From NCBI GenBank assembly GCA_964621615.1, contig CAZUMW010000026.1, forward strand, positions 1 through 63,687: 63,687 bases of DNA. The letters run 5' to 3'. Shown here in pieces: positions 16,641 through 24,881 of this stretch; position 1 is the stretch's first letter; every line of letters begins with the position of its first letter. The position numbers and the translations under genes are program-made. Under the pieces are notes generated by a model. It had not been told where the DNA came from and made no database searches. It saw nothing but the letters and a program-made list of their open reading frames with translations. The DNA is from CAZUMW01 sp964621615. Lineage in GTDB: Bacteria; Desulfobacterota; WTBG01; CAIYCZ01; CAIRTM01.

Positions 16641-17612
16641 CTAACGCAAAAAACAGGCTGCCCGGTGGCCGGGCTTTTTTTCCTCCAGAGGCGGCGCGCT
16701 GCTCAGGCATATTGTTTTATCGACGATCGGACACCTGCCGGAAAAAATACAGCCCCGAACAGGATCGAGAGGGCTGGGAACGTCTCCCTTGAGCAGTATC
16801 CGGCTGCCGGATCTGAACGGGTCGGGGAGCGGCGCAGAAGACAGCAGCGCCTCGGTATAGGGGTGTATCGGCTCATTGTAAAGCGCATCCTTGGGAGCTA
16901 TTTCCACAATTTTTCCAAGATACATGACAGCAACGGTCGTGCTCACGTATCTGACCACGCTTAAATCATGCGATATAAAAAGGTAGGTCAAATGCATCTG
17001 CTCCTGAAGATCCATAAGCAGATTGATCGTCTGTGCCTGAATAGAAACATCGAGCGCCGACACCGGCTCATCGGCAACAATAATTTCCGGCTCAAGGCTC
17101 AGCGCACGCGCCAGGCCGATCCGCTGACGCTGGCCGCTGCTGAACTCATGGGGAAATCTGCTGCTGTTTTCGGGCTGCAGCCCCACCCGCTCGAGCAGCT
17201 CGCCGACGCGCTCTTTAATGCGGGACCGGGGCACGATACGGTGAATGAGCAGCGGCTCCCCGACAATCGACTCGACGCGGCGACGGGGGTTCAGCGATGA
17301 AAACGGATCCTGAAACACGATCTGCACACATCTGCGGAACGCTTTTTTCCGCTTTCCGGACACAGAAAAAATGTCCTGCCCCTTGAACCGGATGGTGCCG
17401 GCATCGGGAGCCTCCAGGCGCAGCGCAAGGCGCGCAACGGTGGATTTGCCGCATCCCGACTCGCCGACCAGCCCAAGGGTTTCGCCGCGGCGCAGATCGA
17501 AGCTGACATCGTCGACTGCGGTAAGCCGGCCGCGGCCTCCTGAAAGCATACCGGTCCTAACCGGAAATGTTTTTGTTACGTGCTCTACCTGTAACAGCGG
17601 CTCTTCATTCAT
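16641..17612 (-). CDS. Oligopeptide/dipeptide ABC transporter ATP-binding protein, OppF type
   Basis: A 323-residue ATPase of the OppF/DppF family. It has the Walker A GESGCGKST, Q-loop IVFQDPFSSLNPR, signature SSGQRQRIGLARAL, Walker B IIVADEPVSALDVS and the switch His in FISHDLSVV. The C-terminus has the extended region of peptide ABC ATPases (DPVRGCIFSGRCP) with Cys residues that in relatives bind a cluster. The start ATG at 17612 overlaps the stop of the OppD gene by ATGA. Together they would power uptake of peptides or other solutes across the inner membrane. No permease or binding-protein gene is adjacent, so the substrate cannot be inferred. Confidence 0.9.
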   Translation of the reverse strand: MNEEPLLQVEHVTKTFPVRTGMLSGGRGRLTAVDDVSFDLRRGETLGLVGESGCGKSTVARLALRLEAPDAGTIRFKGQDIFSVSGKRKKAFRRCVQIVFQDPFSSLNPRRRVESIVGEPLLIHRIVPRSRIKERVGELLERVGLQPENSSRFPHEFSSGQRQRIGLARALSLEPEIIVADEPVSALDVSIQAQTINLLMDLQEQMHLTYLFISHDLSVVRYVSTTVAVMYLGKIVEIAPKDALYNEPIHPYTEALLSSAPLPDPFRSGSRILLKGDVPSPLDPVRGCIFSGRCPIVDKTICLSSAPPLEEKKPGHRAACFLR

Positions 17613-18595
17613 GAGTGCGTATCCTGATACAGCCAGCATCTGACAGCATGGCCCGCGCTGCCGTTACCCTCGACAGGGACAAGATCCGGCTCCGCGCGGC
17701 GGCATATATCCATGACGCTGTCGCACCGGGTGCTGAACCGGCACCCCTGCGGGAAATCACATACTGACGGAACCATCCCGCGTATGGCCGCCAGCCGGTT
17801 CCGCCCGGCAGCGGGCAGCGATTGAATGAGACCCCGGGTGTACGGATTGAGCGGACGTGAAAAAAGCGCTTTCACATCGCAGTATTCCATTATCCGGCCG
17901 CCGTACATGACCGCGACCGTCTGTGCGCTCTCGGCAACCACACCCAGGTCGTGCGTAATCAGCAGCAGCCCCATGCGTCTGCTCTGCTTGAGGCTGTCGA
18001 GCAGATCCATAATCTGGGCCTGCACCGTAACGTCAAGCGCCGTTGTCGGCTCATCGGCGATCACGACATCGGGGTCGCAGGCAAGCGCCATCGCGATCAT
18101 CACCCGCTGCCGCATTCCTCCGCTCATCTGGTGGGGATAATCGCTGAAGCGGCTCTTCGGCGACGGTATGCCGACATCGCCAAGAAGTTTGACGGCATAT
18201 TCCCGGGCCTGTTTTTTCGACATGTTTTTGTGCACTCTGAGCGGTTCTGCGATCTGCATGCCGACAGTGAATACCGGATTCAACGCGGTGAGCGGTTCCT
18301 GAAAAATCATCGATACCGCATTTCCCCTGATCGCGCGCATCTCGTCTTCCGGGCACTCCAGAAGGTTTCTTCCGCGGAACAATATCCTGCCGCCTGCGAC
18401 CCGCACCCGCGGTCCGGGCAGAAGCCGCATAATTGAATAGGCGGTCATCGTTTTTCCGCAGCCTGACTCGCCGACCAGCGCAAGCGTTTCCCCTTCATGA
18501 AGGCGCAGGTCGATACCGCTGACGATCATGACTTGCCGCCCGCGCAGGGACAGCGCCGTCTGAAGATTGTCAATATGAAGGAGGGGCGATTCCAT
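17609..18595 (-). CDS. Oligopeptide/dipeptide ABC transporter ATP-binding protein, OppD type
   Basis: A 328-residue ATPase of the OppD/DppD family, first gene of the pair. It shows Walker A GESGCGKTM, Q-loop MIFQEPLTALNPVF, signature MSGGMRQRVMIAMAL, Walker B VVIADEPTTALDVT and LLITHDLGVVAE. The C-terminal peptide-transporter region with GCRFSTRCD is intact. It overlaps the OppF gene by 4 nt. The upstream 200 nt to the zinc-ribbon gene contain no permease. Both ATPases look functional, so permease genes may be elsewhere in the genome. Confidence 0.92.
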   Translation of the reverse strand: MESPLLHIDNLQTALSLRGRQVMIVSGIDLRLHEGETLALVGESGCGKTMTAYSIMRLLPGPRVRVAGGRILFRGRNLLECPEDEMRAIRGNAVSMIFQEPLTALNPVFTVGMQIAEPLRVHKNMSKKQAREYAVKLLGDVGIPSPKSRFSDYPHQMSGGMRQRVMIAMALACDPDVVIADEPTTALDVTVQAQIMDLLDSLKQSRRMGLLLITHDLGVVAESAQTVAVMYGGRIMEYCDVKALFSRPLNPYTRGLIQSLPAAGRNRLAAIRGMVPSVCDFPQGCRFSTRCDSVMDICRRAEPDLVPVEGNGSAGHAVRCWLYQDTHS

Positions 18596-18808
18596 GGGCT
18601 GACACGTCTATGGTGAACTCTGAAGATCTTTCAATCTGATATAGCAGCATCGGTCAGCCGGAGTCAATGTTATTCTGCATTGAGCGGTTCGGCCGATACG
18701 CGGCGTGACTGCACGGCAATGACAGGGAACGGCCGAATGCCGGCGCGGGGGACTGAAAAAACGTTGTTGCGGACCGCTGTTGCAGGGACAAAGCTGCTTC
18801 GCCGCCGC

Positions 18809-19018
18809 TTACAGCAGCTGAATGGGCTTATCCTGGTTTGAAACGGTTTTGCTTCCCACCGATGTCCCGCACAGCGCGCACATATAATCATACTTGTCTC
18901 CGTCGGGCAGCACCAGAAGAAGGCGCTTTCTCACCGGAACCGCACGTTTGCAGGCAGGACAAAAAAGAGTTGTCGCCTCGAGCTCATCGAATTCCTGATC
19001 GGGATAATATCGCTGCAT
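18809..19018 (-). CDS. Small zinc-ribbon protein downstream of dksA-like gene
   Basis: A 69-residue protein, MQRYYPDQEFDELEATTLF start, with two CxxC pairs (CPAC and CALC) separated by a basic and hydrophobic hairpin (RKRLLLVLPDGDKYDYM). This is the layout of a zinc ribbon. It begins only 2 nt after the DksA-like gene stops, so the two are almost certainly co-translated. It may bind nucleic acid or RNA polymerase like other small zinc ribbons, but no family name is recognised. The start was chosen at ATG 19018; a longer frame upstream would overlap the DksA-like gene by over 100 nt. Confidence 0.7.
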   Translation of the reverse strand: MQRYYPDQEFDELEATTLFCPACKRAVPVRKRLLLVLPDGDKYDYMCALCGTSVGSKTVSNQDKPIQLL

Positions 19019-19020
19019 TG

Positions 19021-19452
19021 CTATTCTTCCTCGGACAGATAATCCTCCCGGTATGAAACAGGCTCTGCCGAAGCGCCATACTGCTTTTCTTTTCTCTGCC
19101 TGTCGCGCTTCTGCTGACAGGCAACGCAGCACACAGCCTGCGGCACCGCTTTCAGTCGCTTTTCGGCTATCTTCTCGCCGCAGTCTTCACATATGCCGTA
19201 GGTTCCGTCAGCGATTTTTTTCAGCGCTTCGTCGATACTGTCAAGAACCTCTGACTTGCTCCCCAGCACTGCGCTGTCAATATACCGGTTAAGCTCATGA
19301 ACGGACTTGTCAGGGTTGTCATGAAACAATTCAAAGGACATGCGCACATCTTCAGAAACATTTTCGCCCATGGATCTCTTTATCCGGAGCAGGATATCCT
19401 GCTTCTGCTTGTGCAGCAGCTTCCGGAACTGTTCGGCCTTTTTTTTGTCCAT
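19021..19452 (-). CDS. DksA/TraR family RNA polymerase-binding regulator
   Basis: A 143-residue protein with an N-terminal coiled coil (residues about 5-80) and a C-terminal four-Cys zinc finger (CEDCG ... CCVAC). DksA inserts its coiled coil into the RNA polymerase secondary channel and, with ppGpp, retunes transcription of rRNA and amino-acid genes. The coiled-coil tip of E. coli DksA has DxxDxA; the corresponding place here appears to be DNPDKS, with Ser for Ala. The zinc finger of four Cys is the classical form. The start ATG at 19452 has GGAGG eight nt upstream; upstream ATGs at 19458 and 19476 are less well placed. It is followed immediately by the zinc-ribbon gene. Confidence 0.88.
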   Translation of the reverse strand: MDKKKAEQFRKLLHKQKQDILLRIKRSMGENVSEDVRMSFELFHDNPDKSVHELNRYIDSAVLGSKSEVLDSIDEALKKIADGTYGICEDCGEKIAEKRLKAVPQAVCCVACQQKRDRQRKEKQYGASAEPVSYREDYLSEEE

Positions 19453-19514
19453 GGGCATCCCCTCCGTGGGCAGCATCCCGCTACCAGACGCAGCCCTGAA
19501 GATGTATGTGTCAG

Positions 19515-19542
19515 CTTATAGTAATCGTATCACATGCATAAA
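19515..19542 (-). promoter_or_regulatory. Possible sigma70 promoter for the dksA-like gene
   Basis: On the minus strand TTTATG (-35) and TATAAG (-10) are 16 nt apart, about 63 nt before the chosen start. The -35 match is weak. Confidence 0.35.
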
Positions 19543-19665
19543 AAAGCTTAAAAAAAACATACAAACCGGGGGCTCTTTTCAGGCATGCGGCCGGGGCAGC
19601 ACGGCTATTGCATTGCTTGAAAAAATAAGACAATTTGCCTTTTTGTCAAGCTGTGCGGATAAAAT

Positions 19666-19694
19666 TATCCCCTCCCGCACGCCGGGAGGGGATA
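19666..19694 (-). terminator. Intrinsic terminator-like hairpin after the MFS gene
   Basis: A perfect 12-bp stem (TATCCCCTCCCG / CGGGAGGGGATA) with a 5-nt loop lies 52 nt past the MFS stop codon. On the minus strand it is followed by ATTTTATCC, a short and imperfect U-tract. Confidence 0.65.
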
Positions 19695-19746
19695 AAAACC
19701 GTCATCGAATCACAGGTAGAAAAACTCAACGGGAAGCAGCCGGCCG

Positions 19747-21156
19747 CTATGATGCCTCCGCCCGCTTTGCCGCTGTGCTGTTGATTTCTTCGGTAATGGG
19801 TTTTTTAAACAGCACAATGCCTGCAAACAGCACGAGGTTTGCAATTCCCTTGATAGCAAAAGCCCAGCCGGCACCGAAGGTGTCGAACAGATAGCCGCCG
19901 ACAGCCAGGAAAAACAGGATACCGATCGGCTGCATCGTATTGAGGCCCCCCAGAACCGCACCGAGAATACCTTTGGGCGAAACATCGCTTGCCATGGTAT
20001 TTGCGCCCGCTATGGCTCCCGACATGCCGAAAGAGGCGAATACGACGGCCACATAGATAAGCGGGCTGAACGCATTTGATGATATCGCTATAATAAGCAT
20101 GCCTGCGGCGGCTGCAACAAGGCTCAGCAGAATAGTCGGGACACGGCCCCATTTGTCGAGCAGAATGCCGATAACCGGAAACGCCGCAAAAGAGAGAACC
20201 CCCATCATGATGAGCGGGATTGTTGCCTTCATGGTGGCATCGCCGGAATCCATCCCGAACTGCTCGGCTGATTTGACGCCCCAGGCAACCAGATACGTTG
20301 CCAGCACCACGATATCCGCCCGGGTAACCAGGGAGCAGAAATAGCTTGCTTTAAGCGTCGGGCTCTTCTTGACTGCAGGGAGAACATCACGCAAACCGCC
20401 TTTTTTATCGGGGCTGTCGGGCATTCTGTCCTTGAGGAAAAACCAGGTCAGCACCGCGGCGCCCCCTGCCACAAACGCGCCTGTGTTAATGGCGGCAACG
20501 ACTCCGGCATTTTTCACGATGGCGCCGAAGATACCGAACACCAGAATCGAGGCAAGGCCCATGGCCATCCCGTTGAAGGCCATACCTTTGCCGCGGTCTT
20601 TTTCATAGGTGTAGTCAGCAACCATGGTAATAAACTGCGGATAGCCGAGCACCAGCCCGATGCCGATCACAAAGCGCATCAGATAGGTGACCAGAAGCCC
20701 CGGAGCAAACGGTTCAAAGGCGGCTGCCTTTGACGGTACAAAGCTCACTGCAGCACACATTTTGGCCGCCCCCGCAGCCGGAATGTTCAGCGCCTCAGCA
20801 ATAGCCTGTGCCATGCCGAAAAAATAAAACGAGACGGCAAGCAGGACAAAGCTGAAAAAGGCAAGAATTTTCCGGCCGGTCTTGTCGGAAAGCGCCCCGA
20901 TGACCGCCACAAACAGCAGGGTTGCGATCTGACTCATATTCTGCAGGAAGCTGTTGATGGAGCCGGAAAAATTCTGATCGATTGCAATAATTTCTTTCAG
21001 AAAAGCAGGCTGGATAACCGCGGGCACGCTCATGAACATGCCGATGACAAATGTCAGCACATACAGAAAGAAAAAATTCATTTTGTTCAGCTCCGGCGGC
21101 ACTTCTATGCCGGCAAACTTGTTTACCGCTGATGCCTCCTGGTGTGTGTCTGCCAT
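19747..21156 (-). CDS. Major facilitator superfamily transporter
   Basis: A 469-residue inner-membrane protein with about 12 hydrophobic helices. The MFS loop signature between helices 2 and 3 is present as GALSDKTGRKILAFF, with a second copy in the other half (GILLDKWGRVPTILL). The central cytoplasmic loop is DRMPDSPDKKGGLRD. No family-specific motif identifies the substrate; a metabolite:proton symporter or an exporter would both fit. It stands alone: a hairpin terminator follows it, and a palindromic site like those of TetR-family repressors lies 34 nt before its start. This suggests ligand-induced expression. Confidence 0.88.
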   Translation of the reverse strand: MADTHQEASAVNKFAGIEVPPELNKMNFFFLYVLTFVIGMFMSVPAVIQPAFLKEIIAIDQNFSGSINSFLQNMSQIATLLFVAVIGALSDKTGRKILAFFSFVLLAVSFYFFGMAQAIAEALNIPAAGAAKMCAAVSFVPSKAAAFEPFAPGLLVTYLMRFVIGIGLVLGYPQFITMVADYTYEKDRGKGMAFNGMAMGLASILVFGIFGAIVKNAGVVAAINTGAFVAGGAAVLTWFFLKDRMPDSPDKKGGLRDVLPAVKKSPTLKASYFCSLVTRADIVVLATYLVAWGVKSAEQFGMDSGDATMKATIPLIMMGVLSFAAFPVIGILLDKWGRVPTILLSLVAAAAGMLIIAISSNAFSPLIYVAVVFASFGMSGAIAGANTMASDVSPKGILGAVLGGLNTMQPIGILFFLAVGGYLFDTFGAGWAFAIKGIANLVLFAGIVLFKKPITEEINSTAAKRAEAS

Positions 21157-21706
21157 TGGTAACCCCCTTGTCGTAGCTATTGTTAAAAAAATACTAACCA
21201 GTCAGTATTATAAATAAGAAAATAATCGTGTCAATCTCAAATCGAGCGGCCTGTCTGTGCCGCCGTCCTGCCGTACCGGTATCGTGGTTCCACAGTGCTG
21301 CTTTCACCATAAAAAGGTTACCGGCAAAACAGTTGTCCACTAATAGTTAGCACACTAATTTACAATAGCGTTTTTATCGCGTTCTGTCAACACCGCCGAA
21401 ATATTCAGTTTTCAGCCCTCGATTTAAGTTGTGACACAGCCTCTGAAGTCCGGGCAATCCACATTATTTTGGGGGGCAATTAAAACGCCCTGCACACGCC
21501 GGATACCCAGGCGAAAAGGATGACGCTATTAATCAACAGTGCCATTGCGGGGAAACTCCCGGGGTAATATTCTTTGACTTTTAATACCCTCATATGGTAT
21601 GTGCATCTATTTGACCCGTGCTGCGTGCAGATTACCATTTAAAGGCGGCTGCAATCGGGCGCTCTGTCCCGGGCCGCTGTTTTCAGAAAGGAGAGCCACA
21701 GCCGAC
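21157..21706. other. Divergent intergenic region, 550 nt
   Basis: This region separates the MFS transporter and dapL. It contains the operator-like palindrome near the MFS start and AT-rich tracts around 21340-21380 and 21560-21595 that could hold promoters, but no clear -35/-10 pair. A short frame starts at 21599 in phase with dapL but does not resemble the DapL N-terminus. No RNA gene was recognised. Confidence 0.5.
21190..21209. promoter_or_regulatory. TetR-type operator-like palindrome upstream of the MFS gene
   Basis: AATACTAACCAGTCAGTATT is an imperfect palindrome (16 of 20 positions symmetrical) with the ACTNACCAGTNAGT layout seen in operators of several TetR-family repressors of fatty-acid and efflux genes. 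It lies 34-53 nt before the MFS start, where a repressor would block transcription. No TetR gene is in this window. Confidence 0.5.
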
Positions 21707-22930
21707 ATGATCACCATCAACGAAAACTATCGTAAGCTTAAAGCCTCCTATCTTTTTTCTGATATTGCACAGCGGGTAGCCCGCTATTCGGAAGAGCACC
21801 CCGATGCGGAGATAATCAGGCTCGGTATCGGCGATGTAACCCGGGCGCTGCCCCCTGCCTGCATACAGGCTCTGCACCGCGCGGTCGACGAAATGGCCGC
21901 TGATAAGACATTCCGCGGCTACGGTCCCGAGCAGGGCTATCTGTTTCTGCGCGAAAAAATAGCACAGCGGGAATATGCTGACAGGGGCATGAGCATCGCT
22001 GCCGACGAAATTTTCATAAGCGACGGGGCTAAATGCGACACCGGCAATATTCAGGAAATTTTCTCCCGCGATATCACGGCTGCTATTCCCGATCCGGTAT
22101 ATCCCGTCTACATCGACACAAACGTCATGGCCGGAAGAACCGGCCCGAACGAGGACGGGCGCTATGCGGGTGTGCTGTATCTTGATTCGACGGAAGACAA
22201 CGACTTCGTCCCGCTGCCTCCGCGCGACAGCGCCGATCTTATTTACCTGTGTTTTCCAAACAACCCGACCGGTGCCGCCGCAACAAAACCGCAGCTGAAG
22301 CAGTGGGTCGACTATGCCCGCGAGCACCGTGCGCTGATTCTGTTCGACGCTGCCTACGAATGCTTTATCCGCGACAATGCGCTTCCCCGCAGCATCTTTG
22401 AAATAGAGGGCGCAGAGGAGGTCGCCATCGAGTTCAGAAGCTTTTCCAAAATGGCCGGCTTCACCGGCACCCGCTGCGCATACACGGTTGTCCCGAAAGC
22501 ATGCCGCGCATTCGACGGCACCGGCAGCCCCGCAGCGATTCACCCGCTGTGGCTTCGCCGCCAGAGCACCAAGTTCAACGGTGTGTCCTACCCGGTCCAG
22601 CGGGCAGCAGAAGCGGTATACTCAGAGGAAGGCACGAGTCAGGTAAAAGAGCTGACCGATTATTACCTCAACAACGCCGCCCTTATCCGCACGCAGATGA
22701 GCAGCCTCGGGTATGAGTGTACCGGGGGCGAAAACTCCCCGTATATCTGGATAAAAGGCAGCATGGACTCATGGGCATTTTTTGACCTGCTGCTGCACAA
22801 AGCGGGAGTCGTCTGCACCCCGGGCGCAGGCTTCGGAAAATGCGGCGAGCGCTATATACGAATCAGTGCATTCAATTCCTATGAAAATGTGGATACGGCG
22901 ATGAGCCGCATTCGGGCGGCTCTGAGCTGA
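21707..22930 (+). CDS. dapL: LL-diaminopimelate aminotransferase (DapL)
   Basis: DapL converts tetrahydrodipicolinate plus glutamate directly to LL-diaminopimelate, bypassing the succinyl and acetyl routes to lysine and peptidoglycan. The 407-residue fold-type I enzyme has the typical N-terminus INENYRKLKASYLFSDI, GDVTRALPP, the motif FISDGAKCDTGNIQ, PDPVYPVYIDTNVM, CFPNNPTG, and the PLP-binding Lys in SFSKMAGFTGTR. The C-terminal Arg for substrate carboxylate is in YIRISAF. The start at 21707 fits the family and has GGAG about 13 nt upstream; a longer frame to 21599 adds atypical residues. DapL is known from plants, chlamydiae, cyanobacteria, spirochaetes, many deltaproteobacteria and others. 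No other dap gene is nearby. Confidence 0.96.
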   Translation: MITINENYRKLKASYLFSDIAQRVARYSEEHPDAEIIRLGIGDVTRALPPACIQALHRAVDEMAADKTFRGYGPEQGYLFLREKIAQREYADRGMSIAADEIFISDGAKCDTGNIQEIFSRDITAAIPDPVYPVYIDTNVMAGRTGPNEDGRYAGVLYLDSTEDNDFVPLPPRDSADLIYLCFPNNPTGAAATKPQLKQWVDYAREHRALILFDAAYECFIRDNALPRSIFEIEGAEEVAIEFRSFSKMAGFTGTRCAYTVVPKACRAFDGTGSPAAIHPLWLRRQSTKFNGVSYPVQRAAEAVYSEEGTSQVKELTDYYLNNAALIRTQMSSLGYECTGGENSPYIWIKGSMDSWAFFDLLLHKAGVVCTPGAGFGKCGERYIRISAFNSYENVDTAMSRIRAALS

Positions 22931-22956
22931 TGTGAACCGCTAACCGCGTAACCCGC

Positions 22957-23706
22957 ATGGATACGTTTAAAAAACCGGCAGCAATCGTCCCCCGGTACGG
23001 AAAGCGCAGCGGCGCACTGTGTGCGCTTCTGTGTTTGTGTATATCGATAAGCGCCGCTCAGGCACAGGTGTATCTGCAGGAAGACTATTTTCCGCTGTCT
23101 GCGGGCGACAGCTGGCTGTATCTGGCTACAAAAAACGGTCTGCCCTGGGTATATAAAACCACGGTCGATGCATCCAAATCACCCGATAATCAGACACGCC
23201 TTTCCTTTACCGGAGTTGACCGGTATCACGTGTACACACGCGATGATGAGGGGATAACGCTGAGCCTGCAGCATATCGGCTACAAAGGCCGGGAAGTCAC
23301 CGGAAGTTTCATGGCGTTTCCCGCGGCCATAGAACCGGGTGAAACTCTCCGGCGCACAGTCACTGCAGCACACTATTGTATCGACACCGGCCTCCTGCTG
23401 GGAACTGCCGAATGCGCGCAGTCGGTTACTCTTGCAGCCGTTGAGCCCGTATGGGTGCCTGCAGGGACCTTCACCGGCTGTTTAAAAATAATCTACCGCC
23501 TTTCATACGATGAAGGTCCCGACTGGCAGGGAGAACAAACGCTTGTCCAGTGGTTCGCCCGGGATATAGGGCCTGTCAAGGGGATTCTGACCTACCGGTG
23601 GAAGAGCCCGTGGGAAGGGCGTATGGCTGAGCGTGTGACCTTCAGCCTGCTCGGCGCCGCCGTTGCCGGCACACAATACGGTCTGCCGGGCGTTTCCCGC
23701 CGCTGA
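22957..23706 (+). CDS. Secreted hypothetical protein, 249 aa
   Basis: The N-terminus has a basic segment followed by a hydrophobic signal (GALCALLCLCISISAAQAQ) with a probable cleavage site after AQA near residue 36. The mature protein begins with YLQEDYFPLSAGDSWLY, a phrase common in uncharacterised exported proteins of anaerobic bacteria, and is strand-rich. Two mature Cys pairs might form disulfides. GTFTGCLKIIYRL and WFARDIGPVKG are typical for the same group. It starts 26 nt after dapL, so it may be co-transcribed, but a functional link is not evident. No enzymatic motif was recognised. Confidence 0.75.
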   Translation: MDTFKKPAAIVPRYGKRSGALCALLCLCISISAAQAQVYLQEDYFPLSAGDSWLYLATKNGLPWVYKTTVDASKSPDNQTRLSFTGVDRYHVYTRDDEGITLSLQHIGYKGREVTGSFMAFPAAIEPGETLRRTVTAAHYCIDTGLLLGTAECAQSVTLAAVEPVWVPAGTFTGCLKIIYRLSYDEGPDWQGEQTLVQWFARDIGPVKGILTYRWKSPWEGRMAERVTFSLLGAAVAGTQYGLPGVSRR

Positions 23707-23799
23707 CGGCGTCACAGCGATCACCTGATTTCCTGCCATACCCTCTCTTTACTGCTTGTTTGATAACATATTATAATGGAAAACCGTTAATTTTTAGAA

Positions 23800-23829
23800 T
23801 TGACATTTTTAGGCTTTTTATATTAATAT
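23800..23829 (+). promoter_or_regulatory. Sigma70-like promoter for the response regulator gene
   Basis: TTGACA at 23800-23805 and TAATAT at 23824-23829 are 18 nt apart, 46 nt before the start codon. A second candidate, TTACTG with TATAAT at 23772-23777 (17 nt), overlaps just upstream. Confidence 0.5.
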
Positions 23830-23875
23830 TTGGATAAATTTTTAATATACATTTTTTTATTACAGGGTTTCAGCG

Positions 23876-24739
23876 ATGCCTGATTTCAAACACAGAACTA
23901 TTCTGATTATTGATGACGATCAAAGCAGTATCGATTTAATAGCGCATATTTTAGAAAAAAAAGGATTCACCAGTGTTGAAAGTGCGCTGTCCGCCGCTCA
24001 GGGTATAGCAAAGGCACAGATGAAAAAGCCGGATATCGTTCTGCTGGATATCGTGATGCCGGAAATGGACGGCTATACCTGCTGCAGAAAGCTGCGCGAC
24101 ATCGCTTCTGAAGCGGACATGCCCATTATTATGATCACCGGCGGCGGTGTTGACAGCGAGGAAGCGATCACCAGAAGCTACGATGCCGGAGCGACCGACT
24201 TTATCACAAAACCGATATGGAAGCCTGAGCTACTGACCCGGATACGCTGCGCCATAAAGCTCAAAGAGGCATGCGACCGTATGCAAAAAGAAATTGAGCG
24301 GCGCAAAACAAGCGAGCAGGCGCTGCGCCTGAGCGAAAACCGGGTCCGCGCAATCATGGAGTCAACAGCCGATGCAATCATCATTGCCGATAACAACTGG
24401 AACATTGTCTTCTGGAACAAAAGTGCGGCGCATATTTTCGGCTACACCAGTGATGAAGTGCTCGGCACGCCGATCATGAATATCGTTCCGGAGCAGCTGC
24501 GGGAGGAAAACAAACATTTTCTGCAGAAAATAATCGACTCCGGAAAAACCTATGTCATCGGAGAGACCACACAAAGCATGGGCGTAAAAAAAGACGGCAC
24601 CGTTTTCCCGGTTGAGACCTCAAATTCATTCTGGATGGACGGCGGCCGGTATTTTTTCGCCGCGTTTGTCCGCGACATCAGCCCGCGTAAAAAGCGCGCT
24701 GCAGACGCGCACCCGTCACCGAATACCACTCAGCTTTGA
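23876..24739 (+). CDS. Response regulator with C-terminal PAS domain
   Basis: Residues 1-125 form a receiver domain. The acidic pocket is IIDDD near residue 12, the phosphoacceptor Asp is in IVLLDIVMPEMDG near residue 59, Thr/Ser is in MITGGG, and Lys is in FITKPIW. A coiled-coil linker (QKEIERRKTSEQALRLSENR) leads to a PAS domain at about 155-275 (IMESTADAIIIADNNWNIVFWNKSAAHIFGYTSDEVLG). It has no histidine kinase, GGDEF, EAL or DNA-binding output, so it would act through protein contacts or by sensing a ligand in the PAS domain. No cognate kinase is adjacent. It is preceded by a good promoter. Confidence 0.92.
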   Translation: MPDFKHRTILIIDDDQSSIDLIAHILEKKGFTSVESALSAAQGIAKAQMKKPDIVLLDIVMPEMDGYTCCRKLRDIASEADMPIIMITGGGVDSEEAITRSYDAGATDFITKPIWKPELLTRIRCAIKLKEACDRMQKEIERRKTSEQALRLSENRVRAIMESTADAIIIADNNWNIVFWNKSAAHIFGYTSDEVLGTPIMNIVPEQLREENKHFLQKIIDSGKTYVIGETTQSMGVKKDGTVFPVETSNSFWMDGGRYFFAAFVRDISPRKKRAADAHPSPNTTQL

Positions 24740-24881
24740 AAAACGGCTTTTCCTTCGCGGTCGATCCAGCGCGAAACAATGATATAAAAACATCGCCGCG
24801 CCTGAAACTCCGAACCACAAAGGGTGCTTCACCGGATTCCATGAATAATGCGCTGCATGTGCACATGCCGGCAATGCAGCG

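Noticed and set aside
16660..16681. GCCCGG-TGG-CCGGGC followed by seven T on the plus strand, an excellent intrinsic terminator
   Set aside because: It lies inside the last codons of the minus-strand OppF gene, and the only plus-strand gene upstream is the HTH gene more than 2.3 kb away. It may block antisense transcription, but the match could be by chance.
21599..21706. Extended N-terminus for dapL
   Set aside because: The extra residues do not match the DapL family, and ATG 21707 has a Shine-Dalgarno sequence and the conserved start.
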